64,000 bases of DNA from Prevotella sp. (GTDB lineage: Bacteria; Bacteroidota; Bacteroidia; Bacteroidales; Bacteroidaceae). Every line of letters starts with the position of its first letter. The first letter of the stretch is position 1. The position numbers were made by a program, and so were the translations under genes. The DNA is taken from assembly GCA_017443345.1 (NCBI GenBank), contig JAFSNR010000061.1:62001-126000 (forward strand), given 5' to 3'. The notes beneath the pieces are model-generated. The model had not been told where the DNA came from. It saw only the letters and a list, made by a program, of their open reading frames with translations, and ran no database searches. Below are positions 25,785 through 34,021 of this stretch, one piece after another.

Positions 25785-27566
25785 TTAATCGAGTTTCAGT
25801 ACGGCCAGGAATGCCTTCTGAGGCACTTCCACATTACCGATCTGCTTCATACGTTTCTTACCACGCTTCTGCTTCTCAAGCAGCTTACGCTTACGGCTGA
25901 CATCACCACCATAACACTTGGCAGTCACATCCTTACGAACCTGCTTCACCGTCTCGCGGGCAATGATCTTGGCACCGATGGCAGCCTGAATAGCAATATC
26001 GAACTGCTGACGAGGAATCAGCTCCTTCAGCTTCTCACACATGCGACGGCCAAAGGTAACGGCATTATCCTGATGAGTCAGCGTAGAGAGGGCATCCACA
26101 GGTTCTCCATTCAGTAGGATATCGAGCTTAGCCAGTTTGGAAGGACGGAAGCCATCAACATGATAGTCGAACGAGGCATAGCCCTTCGAAATGGACTTCA
26201 GCTTATCATAGAAATCAATCACAATCTCGCCCAGGGGCAGCATGAAATGCAGTTCAATACGGTTGCCGCTGACATATTGCTGATCAATCAGCTCGCCACG
26301 CTTATCCAGACAGAGGGTCATGATGGGGCCGATATAGTCGGCTGCCGTAATGATGGATGCACGGATATAGGGCTCTTCAATATGCTCAATCATCGTCAGG
26401 TCGGGCAGACCAGAGGGATTATGCACCTCCTTCACCTCACCCTGCTTGGTGTAGCACATATAGGACACGTTAGGCACCGTCGTGATGACATCCATATCAA
26501 ACTCACGATCCAGACGCTCCTGAACAATCTCCATGTGGAGCAGTCCGAGGAAGCCACAACGGAAACCAAAGCCCAGCGCCACAGAACTCTCAGGCGTAAA
26601 GGTCAGCGAGGCATCGTTGAGCTGCAGTTTCTCCAAGGATGCACGCAGGTTCTCATAGTCTGTAGGATCGATGGGATAGACGCCGGCAAACACCATCGGC
26701 TTTACTTCCTGGAAACCCTCGATGGCCTTGTCGCATGGTTTGGCTACATGGGTAATGGTATCACCCACCTTCACCTCCTTGGAGTTCTTGATACCCGAGA
26801 TGATATAGCCCACGTCGCCTGTACGCAGTTCCTTACGCGGAATCATGTCCATCTTCAGCACACCAATCTCGTCGGCATCATACTCCATGCCAGTATTAAA
26901 GAACTTCACGTGGTCGCCAGAATGGATCACACCATTGACAATCTTGAAATAGGCAATGATACCACGGAAGGAATTGAACACCGAGTCGAAGATCAGAGCC
27001 TGCAGAGGAGCCTCTTCATCACCTTCGGGATGAGGGATGCGCTCTACCACAGCATCGAGTATCTGCTCGACACCCTCGCCCGTCTTACCAGAGGCACGGA
27101 TGATGTCTGAGCGATCACAACCGATGAGGTCGATAATCTCATCCTCCACCTCGTCGGGCATGGCTGATGGCATGTCGATCTTGTTAATGACAGGGATGAT
27201 CTCCAGATTATGGTCGATGGCCATGTAGAGATTCGAGATGGTCTGTGCCTGCACACCCTGCGTGGCATCAACGACCAACAAGGCACCTTCGCAGGCAGCT
27301 ATGGAACGAGAGACCTCGTAGGAGAAGTCCACATGTCCCGGGGTATCAATGAGGTTCAGAATATATTTTTCGCCCTGGTGCATATATTCCATCTGAATGG
27401 CATGACTCTTGATGGTGATGCCACGTTCGCGCTCCAGGTCCATATCATCAAGCATCTGACCTTCAGTCACCTGAATGGTCTTGGTGAATTCCAGCATACG
27501 GTCAGCCAAGGTTGACTTTCCGTGGTCGATATGCGCGATGATACAGAAGTTTCTTATATGGTTCAT
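25785..27566 (-). CDS. lepA: Elongation factor 4 (LepA)
   Basis: The 593-residue translational GTPase has G1 [14 protein letters not shown]2 [13 protein letters not shown]3 DTPGHVDF, G4 NKID and G5 SGKTGEG. The domains that follow are EF-G-like, with the LepA-specific C-terminus ending in [20 protein letters not shown]. It back-translocates or remodels stalled ribosomes. Length is normal. A minus-strand TAATTTTG promoter box at 27590-27597 lies 23 bp upstream. Confidence 0.98.
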   Translation of the reverse strand: MNHIRNFCIIAHIDHGKSTLADRMLEFTKTIQVTEGQMLDDMDLERERGITIKSHAIQMEYMHQGEKYILNLIDTPGHVDFSYEVSRSIAACEGALLVVDATQGVQAQTISNLYMAIDHNLEIIPVINKIDMPSAMPDEVEDEIIDLIGCDRSDIIRASGKTGEGVEQILDAVVERIPHPEGDEEAPLQALIFDSVFNSFRGIIAYFKIVNGVIHSGDHVKFFNTGMEYDADEIGVLKMDMIPRKELRTGDVGYIISGIKNSKEVKVGDTITHVAKPCDKAIEGFQEVKPMVFAGVYPIDPTDYENLRASLEKLQLNDASLTFTPESSVALGFGFRCGFLGLLHMEIVQERLDREFDMDVITTVPNVSYMCYTKQGEVKEVHNPSGLPDLTMIEHIEEPYIRASIITAADYIGPIMTLCLDKRGELIDQQYVSGNRIELHFMLPLGEIVIDFYDKLKSISKGYASFDYHVDGFRPSKLAKLDILLNGEPVDALSTLTHQDNAVTFGRRMCEKLKELIPRQQFDIAIQAAIGAKIIARETVKQVRKDVTAKCYGGDVSRKRKLLEKQKRGKKRMKQIGNVEVPQKAFLAVLKLD

Positions 27567-27589
27567 GTACTTGTATATGCTTTAATTTG

Positions 27590-27597
27590 CAAAATTA
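27590..27597 (-). promoter_or_regulatory. Promoter -7 box for lepA
   Basis: TAATTTTG on the minus strand, 23 bp upstream of the lepA ATG. Confidence 0.55.
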
Positions 27598-27639
27598 CAA
27601 AAATAATTAGCGTTAAACGAATATTTTTACTTTTTTTTG

Positions 27640-27647
27640 TATCTTTG
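27640..27647 (+). promoter_or_regulatory. Promoter -7 box for the small lipoprotein gene
   Basis: TATCTTTG followed by CACGC, 21 bp upstream of the ATG at 27669; divergent from the lepA promoter. Confidence 0.65.
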
Positions 27648-27668
27648 CACGCAAAATAGGCATTCATT

Positions 27669-28055
27669 ATGAAAAATTTGTATGTTATAGCCATCTTAGC
27701 ACTCATACTGACGGGCTGTCAGGAATCGTTGGAAGACAGATGTGAAAGGGAGTCGAAGGAGTATACAGCCAAGCATTGTCCCATCAGGATTGATCAGACC
27801 ACTCGTCTGGACAGTCTGACATTCGAGCGTGCCACTCATACCATCCATTATTACTATACGTTGATGGGTAAGGCCGACAGCGAGGAGGTACTGCAGCAGA
27901 TTGATGCCGTGGGGGCTTTGAAAACGGAATTGAAGAATACGACAACGATGAAGGTATATAAGGACAACAAGTATCGCTTTGCCTATACCTACCATTCGGA
28001 GAAAGACCCCAGCAAGGTTCTGATGGAGGTTGCCTTCACGGATAAAGACTACTAA
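27669..28055 (+). CDS. Small lipoprotein of unknown function
   Basis: The 128-residue protein begins with a lipoprotein signal peptide (LYVIAILALILTGC; lipobox LTGC, cysteine about residue 17). The mature part has no family I recognise. It is a mixed alpha/beta sequence with two cysteines near the N-terminus (DRCERES, KHCPIRI) and ends VLMEVAFTDKDY. It is monocistronic, with its own promoter, and converges on the YebC-family gene; a strong inverted repeat lies between them. Confidence 0.75.
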   Translation: MKNLYVIAILALILTGCQESLEDRCERESKEYTAKHCPIRIDQTTRLDSLTFERATHTIHYYYTLMGKADSEEVLQQIDAVGALKTELKNTTTMKVYKDNKYRFAYTYHSEKDPSKVLMEVAFTDKDY

Positions 28056-28061
28056 ACTTTT

Positions 28062-28177
28062 AGGGGTTAGTGGTTAGAGATTAGGGGTTAGAGAAATGTC
28101 TGCATACCTATATGACACAGGTCACAAAGCAGCGTTACAACTATTCTCTAACCCCTAACCTCTAACCTCTAACCCCT
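28062..28177. repeat. Intergenic palindromic element of GGGGTTAG units
   Basis: Arms 28062-28094 and 28145-28177 (33 nt each) match as reverse complements at 31 of 33 positions, with a 50-bp spacer. Units of GGGGTTAG and GGTTAGAG build the arms. The same arm type lies inside the PGM-like gene (37046-37130) and, modified, inside the FAD oxidoreductase gene (33102-33214). Between two convergent genes it may also act as a terminator. Confidence 0.85.
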
Positions 28178-28181
28178 TTCA

Positions 28182-28907
28182 TTATTCAGGCTTCATGTTG
28201 GTGTAAACCGTCTGGACATCGTCGAAGTCCTCCAGCTTCTCAATCATCTTGTCGATGGTCTCACGCTCCTCAGGAGTCACATCCTTCAGGTCGTTAGGAA
28301 TACGGGTGAACTCAGCACCTGTCACCTCGAAACCGTTCTCCTCAAGGTGCTTCTGGATAGCGCCGAATGAAGAAGGATCGCCATAGATGGTGATGCTGTT
28401 CTCCTCCTCGTCCTCATCGAACTCATCCTCTACACCATAGTCAATCAGGTCGAGGATCATCTCGTCCATATCCAGTCCGTCCTTCTTCTTGAAGGTAAAC
28501 ACGGCCTTGTGGTCGAAGAGGAAACTCAGAGAACCCTGAGTACCCAGGTTACCATTAAACTTGTTGAATACTGAACGGACATCACCAACGGTACGTGTGG
28601 TATTGTCAGTCAGCGTCTCCACGAAGATAGCGATTCCGTGAGGGCCATATCCCTCGTAGGTTACCTCCTTGTAGTCGCTCTGGTCCTTACCCATCGCGTT
28701 CTTGATAGCACGCTCGATGTTGTCCTTCGGCATGTTCTCACGCTTTGCATTGGCGATGATAGCACGCAATGTAGGATTGTTCTCCGGCTCTGGACCGCCT
28801 GCCTTCACAGCAATAGCAATCTGCTTACCGATCTTTGTAAATGTCTTGGCCATGTGGCCCCATCGCTTCAGCTTCGTAGCCTTACGATATTCAAATGCTC
28901 TTCCCAT
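28182..28907 (-). CDS. YebC/PmpR-family regulator
   Basis: The 241-residue protein has the family start MGRAFEYRKATKLKRWGHMA and KRENMPKDNIERAIKNAMGK, the EGYGPHGIAIFVETLTDN core and an acidic C-terminus. YebC-family proteins act as DNA-binding regulators in some species and as translation factors for polyproline stretches in others; the sequence does not separate the two. pheT lies 41 bp upstream on the same strand, with a GAATTGAA-type repeat between them. Confidence 0.95.
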   Translation of the reverse strand: MGRAFEYRKATKLKRWGHMAKTFTKIGKQIAIAVKAGGPEPENNPTLRAIIANAKRENMPKDNIERAIKNAMGKDQSDYKEVTYEGYGPHGIAIFVETLTDNTTRTVGDVRSVFNKFNGNLGTQGSLSFLFDHKAVFTFKKKDGLDMDEMILDLIDYGVEDEFDEDEEENSITIYGDPSSFGAIQKHLEENGFEVTGAEFTRIPNDLKDVTPEERETIDKMIEKLEDFDDVQTVYTNMKPE

Positions 28908-28948
28908 ATTTTAAAAATTTAAAGATTCAAGAATTGAAAAATTGAAGT

Positions 28949-31411
28949 TTAACGGAGCTCGGCGTTGAGTTGTTTCTTGATGTTGGCGATGAGCTTCTGC
29001 ATGATAGCGTCGATCTGCTTGTCGCCCATCGTCTTCTCCTCGTCCTGGAGGATGAAGTTCACAGCATACGACTTCTTACCAGCTGGCAGCTTGTCACCCT
29101 CGTAGACATCGAAGAGCTCCACCTTCTTCAGGAATTTCTTCTCCGTCTGACGGGCTATCTGCTCTATCTGGGCAAACTCTACGCTGTTATCCACCAGCAG
29201 AGCCAGGTCTCGGCTAACAGCTGGGAACTTAGAAATCTCCGTATAGAGCACCTCGTTCTTCTTGGTAGCCTTCATCAGCTGAGTCCAGTTGAGCTCTGCA
29301 TAATAGACAGGATTATCCAGTCCGAACTGCTTCTGGAGTTTCTTGGTGATGATACCCATCTCGACAAGTTTCTTGCCACCACGATTCTCGATGGTGATAC
29401 CAGCAGAGAAAATATCATTCTCAGACTTCTTGCGGACAGTCATACCTGGCTTCAGTCCGATACGACGCAGGATATTCTCTACATAGGCACTCAACTCGAA
29501 GAAGGTAGAATCCTCATTCTGATGAGCCCAAGAGCCCTCTACACGCTTACCTGTTACCAGCAGCGAGCAATGATACTGCTCCTTGTAAGCCTGCATCGGG
29601 TCATCGTCGTTCTGCTTCTCAGGTGTGAAAGTATACACATTTCCGAACTCAAAGAAACGCAGGTTCTGACGCTTGCGGTTCACATTGTGCTGGATACTCT
29701 CCAGACCACCGAACAACAAGGTCTGACGCATCACGTTCAAGTCTGTTGAGAGTGGATTCATGATCTTCACACAGTTCTCTGCAGGATAGGCGTTATGACC
29801 TTCATAATAGGCACCCTTCGTCAGAGAGTTGTTCAGGATCTCATTGAATCCCTCGCCCACCAACTGCTCACTCACGAGGTTGGCAAGCTTATGCTTACGG
29901 TCCTCATCGCCCTTGATGACGAGTGAGCCCTTCAGCTGTGTGGGAATCTCCACATTATTATATCCATAGATGCGCAGGATATCCTCTACGACATCACAAG
30001 GACGCTGAACATCCACACGATAGGCAGGAATCTCGAGTGTCAGACCCTCAGCGGTCTCGTTGAGCACCTTCATCTCAAGGCTCTCGCAGATGCTCTTGAT
30101 AGTCTCTACAGGAATCTCCTTACCAACGAGGTTATGTACATACTCATAGCTGAGTTCAACAACCGCATTCTTCATGGGCTCTGGATAGACGTCGCAGACC
30201 TCCATCGAGACCTTACCACCAGCCAACTCCTGACAGAGGATAGCTGCCTGCTGAAGCGCATAGATCGTGCCATTGGGATCTACACCACGCTCGAAACGGA
30301 ATGATGCATCAGTACTCAGACCATGACGACGGGCAGACTTACGAATCCATGTAGGATGGAAATAGGCACTCTCGAGAACCACGTTCTTTGTGGTCTCGTA
30401 GGTACCACTACCCTTTCCGCCAAACACACCAGCAATACACATCGGCTCCTCAGCGTTGCAGATAGCCAGGTCACGATCAGAGAGCTTATGTTCCTCACCA
30501 TCGAGTGTCTGGAATGGTGTGCCCTCAGGCATCGTCTTCACCACAATCTTATGACCTTTCACCATGTCTGCATCGAATGTATGCAGAGGCTGACCATAGG
30601 CCATCATCACGTAGTTGGTGATATCCACAATGTTATTGATAGGACGCAGACCAACGGTCGTCAGCTTGTTCTTCAGCCAGTCGGGTGACTCCTTCACCTC
30701 ACAGTCTGTCACACTCACACAAGCATAACGCTTGCAGGCCTCCTGATTCTCAATCACCACCTCGATAGGCAGGTCATGATTCTCAACCTTGAACTTTGAG
30801 CAGTCAGGACGATGCAGCGAGGTCTCATAGCCATTGCTCTTCAGCCAGGCATAGAGGTCACGGGCCACGCCCCAATGAGAGAGGCCATCAGCACGGTTGG
30901 CTGTGATATCCACCTCGATGAGCCAGTCGCTCTCCAGATGATAATACTCTGCAGCAGGCGTTCCGACAACAGCATCCTCTGGCAATACGATGATACCGTC
31001 GTGAGATGTACCGATACCAATCTCATCCTCTGCGCAAATCATACCGTTGGACTCTACACCACGAAGCTTCGACTTCTTGATGACAAACTCCTGATCTCCA
31101 TCGTAGAGCACACAACCGAGGTCTGCTACAATCACCTTCTGACCAGCAGCCACATTAGGAGCACCACACACAATCTGCGAGGGCTCACCCTTGCCTAAGT
31201 CTACTGTTGTAACATGCAGATGGTCGCTATTGGGATGGGCCTCACAAGTAAGTACCTTACCCACATAGAGTCCCTTCAGACCACCTTTGATACTCTGTAC
31301 TTCTTCCAATGCGTCGACTTCGAGACCTGTTGACGTCAATGCATCAGCCACCTGCTGAGCCGTCAGGTCGAAATCCACGTATTCCTTCAACCATTTGTAG
31401 GAAATATTCAT
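28949..31411 (-). CDS. pheT: Phenylalanine-tRNA ligase beta subunit
   Basis: The 820-residue protein shows the bacterial PheT layout: a tRNA-binding OB-fold (VLTCEAHPNSDHLHVTTVDL), the B3/B4 editing domain (TDASFRFERGVDPN is near the motif boundary), B5, the catalytic-like domain, and a C-terminal anticodon-binding ferredoxin fold (ISKFPAVSRDLALLVDNSVE). It pairs with PheS to charge tRNA-Phe; pheS is not in the window. Length is normal. A minus-strand TACCTTTG box at 31456-31463 serves as promoter. Confidence 0.98.
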   Translation of the reverse strand: MNISYKWLKEYVDFDLTAQQVADALTSTGLEVDALEEVQSIKGGLKGLYVGKVLTCEAHPNSDHLHVTTVDLGKGEPSQIVCGAPNVAAGQKVIVADLGCVLYDGDQEFVIKKSKLRGVESNGMICAEDEIGIGTSHDGIIVLPEDAVVGTPAAEYYHLESDWLIEVDITANRADGLSHWGVARDLYAWLKSNGYETSLHRPDCSKFKVENHDLPIEVVIENQEACKRYACVSVTDCEVKESPDWLKNKLTTVGLRPINNIVDITNYVMMAYGQPLHTFDADMVKGHKIVVKTMPEGTPFQTLDGEEHKLSDRDLAICNAEEPMCIAGVFGGKGSGTYETTKNVVLESAYFHPTWIRKSARRHGLSTDASFRFERGVDPNGTIYALQQAAILCQELAGGKVSMEVCDVYPEPMKNAVVELSYEYVHNLVGKEIPVETIKSICESLEMKVLNETAEGLTLEIPAYRVDVQRPCDVVEDILRIYGYNNVEIPTQLKGSLVIKGDEDRKHKLANLVSEQLVGEGFNEILNNSLTKGAYYEGHNAYPAENCVKIMNPLSTDLNVMRQTLLFGGLESIQHNVNRKRQNLRFFEFGNVYTFTPEKQNDDDPMQAYKEQYHCSLLVTGKRVEGSWAHQNEDSTFFELSAYVENILRRIGLKPGMTVRKKSENDIFSAGITIENRGGKKLVEMGIITKKLQKQFGLDNPVYYAELNWTQLMKATKKNEVLYTEISKFPAVSRDLALLVDNSVEFAQIEQIARQTEKKFLKKVELFDVYEGDKLPAGKKSYAVNFILQDEEKTMGDKQIDAIMQKLIANIKKQLNAELR

Positions 31412-31455
31412 TATACCGATTCTTTAGTAATTACTATCTTTGAAATTTCAGCGTG

Positions 31456-31463
31456 CAAAGGTA
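31456..31463 (-). promoter_or_regulatory. Promoter -7 box for pheT
   Basis: TACCTTTG on the minus strand, followed by GCACGC, 44 bp upstream of the pheT ATG. Confidence 0.65.
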
Positions 31464-31536
31464 CTAAAAAAACGGTATATACACAAATTATTTCCCTAAT
31501 TTTTCATTCTTCACTTTTCACTTTTCACATTTCACT

Positions 31537-32157
31537 TCATTCTATACACTTCATGAGGAAGTCTACAGCCCCGTTTATGCCGAATTTTCTGACGTCGATG
31601 GCGATGTCATAGTTCCTCGCATCCGTCCAGTCCTTACCTGTGAAAGTCTTGGTGTAGAGTTCACGGCTGTAATCATTATCTACCACCATCGCAGCAGCAT
31701 CACGCAGGTCGAGACCATACTTCTCGGCGATTCTGCGCTTACGACAATCCTCGGTGGAGTGGATAAAGATCTTCAGACAGTTGGGATGGTTCTCAAAGAT
31801 ATGGAATCCACATCGTCCCACAATCACGCACGACTCCTCGGCTGCAATCTTCCGGATAGCATCAGCCTGAGCCTTAAACAAGTCACGCGAGGTCTGATCG
31901 TGCTCCTGTCCATCATACTCGGCCTTACTCATGTAGTTGCGATAGAAGTTGGTGAAATCGTCGCGCCATAAAGGATTGCGCGCCTCAATCTTCTCCATTG
32001 CCTCTTCCACAACATGGTTGCGCTTGGCCACCTCATTAAGAATCTGTTTGTCGAGCAGTTTCACGTTAAGTCTTCGTGCCAACTCCGCTCCAATCTCATG
32101 GCCACCTGTACCAAACTGGCGACTGATCGTAATGACAAATTGTTCCTCCCTGTTCAT
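31537..32157 (-). CDS. Cytidylate-kinase-like family protein
   Basis: The 206-residue P-loop-type protein begins FVITISRQFGTGGHEIGAEL, the modified P-loop of the cytidylate kinase-like family (Cytidylate_kin2), with the ligand region CVIVGRCGFHIF and DRSRELYTK-like lid (DYSRELYTKTF). It probably phosphorylates a nucleoside monophosphate or a related substrate, but is distinct from the true Cmk. The junction to pheT holds a run of TTCACTTTTCAC-type repeats (31501-31535). The promoter box TATCTTTG is at 32195-32202. Confidence 0.88.
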   Translation of the reverse strand: MNREEQFVITISRQFGTGGHEIGAELARRLNVKLLDKQILNEVAKRNHVVEEAMEKIEARNPLWRDDFTNFYRNYMSKAEYDGQEHDQTSRDLFKAQADAIRKIAAEESCVIVGRCGFHIFENHPNCLKIFIHSTEDCRKRRIAEKYGLDLRDAAAMVVDNDYSRELYTKTFTGKDWTDARNYDIAIDVRKFGINGAVDFLMKCIE

Positions 32158-32194
32158 AGTTCAAAACAAATTAGTTAAACATTTTTCTTGATGG

Positions 32195-32202
32195 CAAAGA
32201 TA
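32195..32202 (-). promoter_or_regulatory. Promoter -7 box for the cytidylate-kinase-like gene
   Basis: TATCTTTG on the minus strand, 37 bp upstream of the ATG. Confidence 0.6.
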
Positions 32203-32246
32203 CAAAAAAGATTTGGAACTTCCAAATATTTTTGGAAAAAAATAGT

Positions 32247-33878
32247 TTAATGATTCAAATACGCCGCTGCCGCTTCTGCACATCGCTCGCCATCCACCCC
32301 TGCAGAGACGATACCACCAGCATAGCCTGCACCCTCGCCACAGGGGAAAAGTCCCTGAACACGAACATGTTGTAGCGTTTCCTTGTCTCTGATGATACGG
32401 ACTGGCGATGAGGTTCTGGTCTCAACAGCAATCATCACGGCCTCGTTAGTCAGGAACCCATGCGCATGACGGCCAAAGGTCTTAAAGCCTTCTTTCAGAC
32501 GATGCGAGATCATCTTGGGTAACCAGAAGTGTAACGGACTCGATATCAGTCCTGGGGCATACGACGACTTGGGTAGGTCGTAGCTCAGTTTCCCATTCAC
32601 GAAATCTGCCATCCTCTGCGCAGGAGCCGTCTGCTTCATATTTCCCTGCTGCCAACACATCTTCTCCAATTCCTCTTGGAATCGCATCACGCTCAAAGGA
32701 TCTCCAGATTCTTCATTTCCCAAGTCCTCAGGACGCACCTCAACTACCATTCCAGAATTACTCCAGGCTGTACCACGATTGGCAGGACTCATACCATTCA
32801 CCACAATCTGCTGTTTATCCGTAGCCGCAGGTATCACAAAACCACCAGGACACATGCAGAACGAATATACTCCTCGATCATCCACCTGAGTCACCATCGA
32901 GTACTCAGCTGCTGGCAGATACTTCCCTCGGCCCTGCTTCGAATGATACTGAATCTGGTCTATCAATTGCGAGGGATGTTCGAGTCTGACACCTACCGCA
33001 ATACCCTTAGCCTCTATTTCAACTTTTGCTTCAGCCAAATATCTGTAAACGTCTCGTGCTGAGTGACCTGTAGCAAGAATAACAGGGCCAAAGAAAGAGA
33101 TGTTAGTGGTGAGGGGTGAGGGGTGAGAGATTACCTCAGCCTCGACTCCTACTACCTTTGTTTCTCCGCCTCCAAGTATTCTCTCACCACTAACCCCTAA
33201 CCTCTCACCACTAATAATGAGCCTGCTCATTTTGGTTTGAAAATGCACCTCGCCACCACAATTGATGATGGTATTGCGCATGGCCTCGATGACTTGGGGA
33301 AGTCTGTCGGTACCAATATGCGGATGGGCATCAGCGAGTATTGCCGTCGAGGCGCCATGCTGACAAAACACATTCAGGATCTTATCCGTATTACCACGCT
33401 TCTTCGAACGCGTATAGAGCTTGCCGTCAGAATAGGCCCCTGCTCCACCCTCGCCAAAGCAGTAGTTACTCTCGCCGTCAACCTTTTGTGTCTTGGTAAT
33501 CATCGCCAGATCTTTCTTGCGATCGTGCACATTCTTACCTCTTTCCAATACGATAGGTCGCAAGCCGAGTTCGATCAGTCTCAGGGCAGCAAACAGTCCT
33601 CCAGGACCAGCACCCACCACGATCACCTGTGGCTTTCCTTCCACGTTTGGATAATCCGTGCGCTGATACGCGTCATCCTGTGGTTCCTCATTAATATACA
33701 CGCGAACCTTTAAATTTACATATATCTGACGCTGACGCGCATCGATACTGCGTTTCAATATCCTCACGCCATAGATAGTTCTCGCGTCAAAGCCCTGTTC
33801 ATCAGCTAGATAAGCCTTCAGCCTATCCTCCTGCGCTGCCACCTCAGGCGCCACTCGTATCTGGTATTCGTTGATCAT
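32247..33878 (-). CDS. FAD-dependent oxidoreductase (COG2509-like), with an in-frame palindromic insert
   Basis: The 543-residue flavoprotein has an N-terminal ferredoxin-like part (residues 1-75) and then a Rossmann FAD-binding motif VIVVGAGPGGLFAALRLIELG, a second nucleotide contact GPVILATGHSARDVY, and a C-terminal FPCGEGAGYAGGIVSAGVDG. Proteins of this group are predicted dehydrogenases of unknown substrate. Residues about 222-259 are an insert encoded by an inverted repeat of GGTGAGGGG/GGTTAG units (33102-33214) between the conserved MSRLIISGER and NISFFGPVILATGH. The core motifs are intact, so the protein is probably functional. Confidence 0.9.
   Translation of the reverse strand: MINEYQIRVAPEVAAQEDRLKAYLADEQGFDARTIYGVRILKRSIDARQRQIYVNLKVRVYINEEPQDDAYQRTDYPNVEGKPQVIVVGAGPGGLFAALRLIELGLRPIVLERGKNVHDRKKDLAMITKTQKVDGESNYCFGEGGAGAYSDGKLYTRSKKRGNTDKILNVFCQHGASTAILADAHPHIGTDRLPQVIEAMRNTIINCGGEVHFQTKMSRLIISGERLGVSGERILGGGETKVVGVEAEVISHPSPLTTNISFFGPVILATGHSARDVYRYLAEAKVEIEAKGIAVGVRLEHPSQLIDQIQYHSKQGRGKYLPAAEYSMVTQVDDRGVYSFCMCPGGFVIPAATDKQQIVVNGMSPANRGTAWSNSGMVVEVRPEDLGNEESGDPLSVMRFQEELEKMCWQQGNMKQTAPAQRMADFVNGKLSYDLPKSSYAPGLISSPLHFWLPKMISHRLKEGFKTFGRHAHGFLTNEAVMIAVETRTSSPVRIIRDKETLQHVRVQGLFPCGEGAGYAGGIVSAGVDGERCAEAAAAYLNH
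33102..33214. repeat. Intragenic palindromic element in the FAD oxidoreductase gene
   Basis: The left arm (33102-33129) and right arm (33180-33214) are reverse complements with one 7-nt gap, sharing TTAGTGGTGAG at the outer end and GGTGAGAGA at the inner. No stop codon is created in the reading frame. Confidence 0.75.
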
Positions 33879-33895
33879 GTCGTCAATAATTTCTG

Positions 33896-33903
33896 CAAAG
33901 GTA
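33896..33903 (-). promoter_or_regulatory. Promoter -7 box for the FAD oxidoreductase
   Basis: TACCTTTG on the minus strand, 17 bp upstream of the ATG; divergent from the thr promoter. Confidence 0.6.
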
Positions 33904-33948
33904 CAAAGAAAATTCGATAAAAGTGATGGCGAATTGAAAAAAATGCAT

Positions 33949-34000
33949 TACCTTTGCACCGCCGTTGGAGAAGTCCCCCATTGTGAAGGGGTACCGGCGG
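33949..34000 (+). promoter_or_regulatory. Promoter and hairpin leader of the threonine operon
   Basis: TACCTTTG at 33949-33956, then CCGCCG (33959-33964) pairing with CGGCGG (33995-34000) and inner CCCC/GGGG, giving a strong stem in the 5' untranslated region. No threonine/isoleucine-rich leader peptide is visible, so classical thr attenuation is not supported. Confidence 0.6.
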
Positions 34001-34021
34001 TAAGATAAATTGCATAGAAAT

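Noticed and set aside
26160..27110. 316-codon open frame on the plus strand
   Set aside because: It is antisense to lepA, whose GTPase motifs are intact.
33959..34000. Classical threonine attenuator with leader peptide
   Set aside because: The hairpin is real, but the only tiny frame there encodes no run of threonine or isoleucine.
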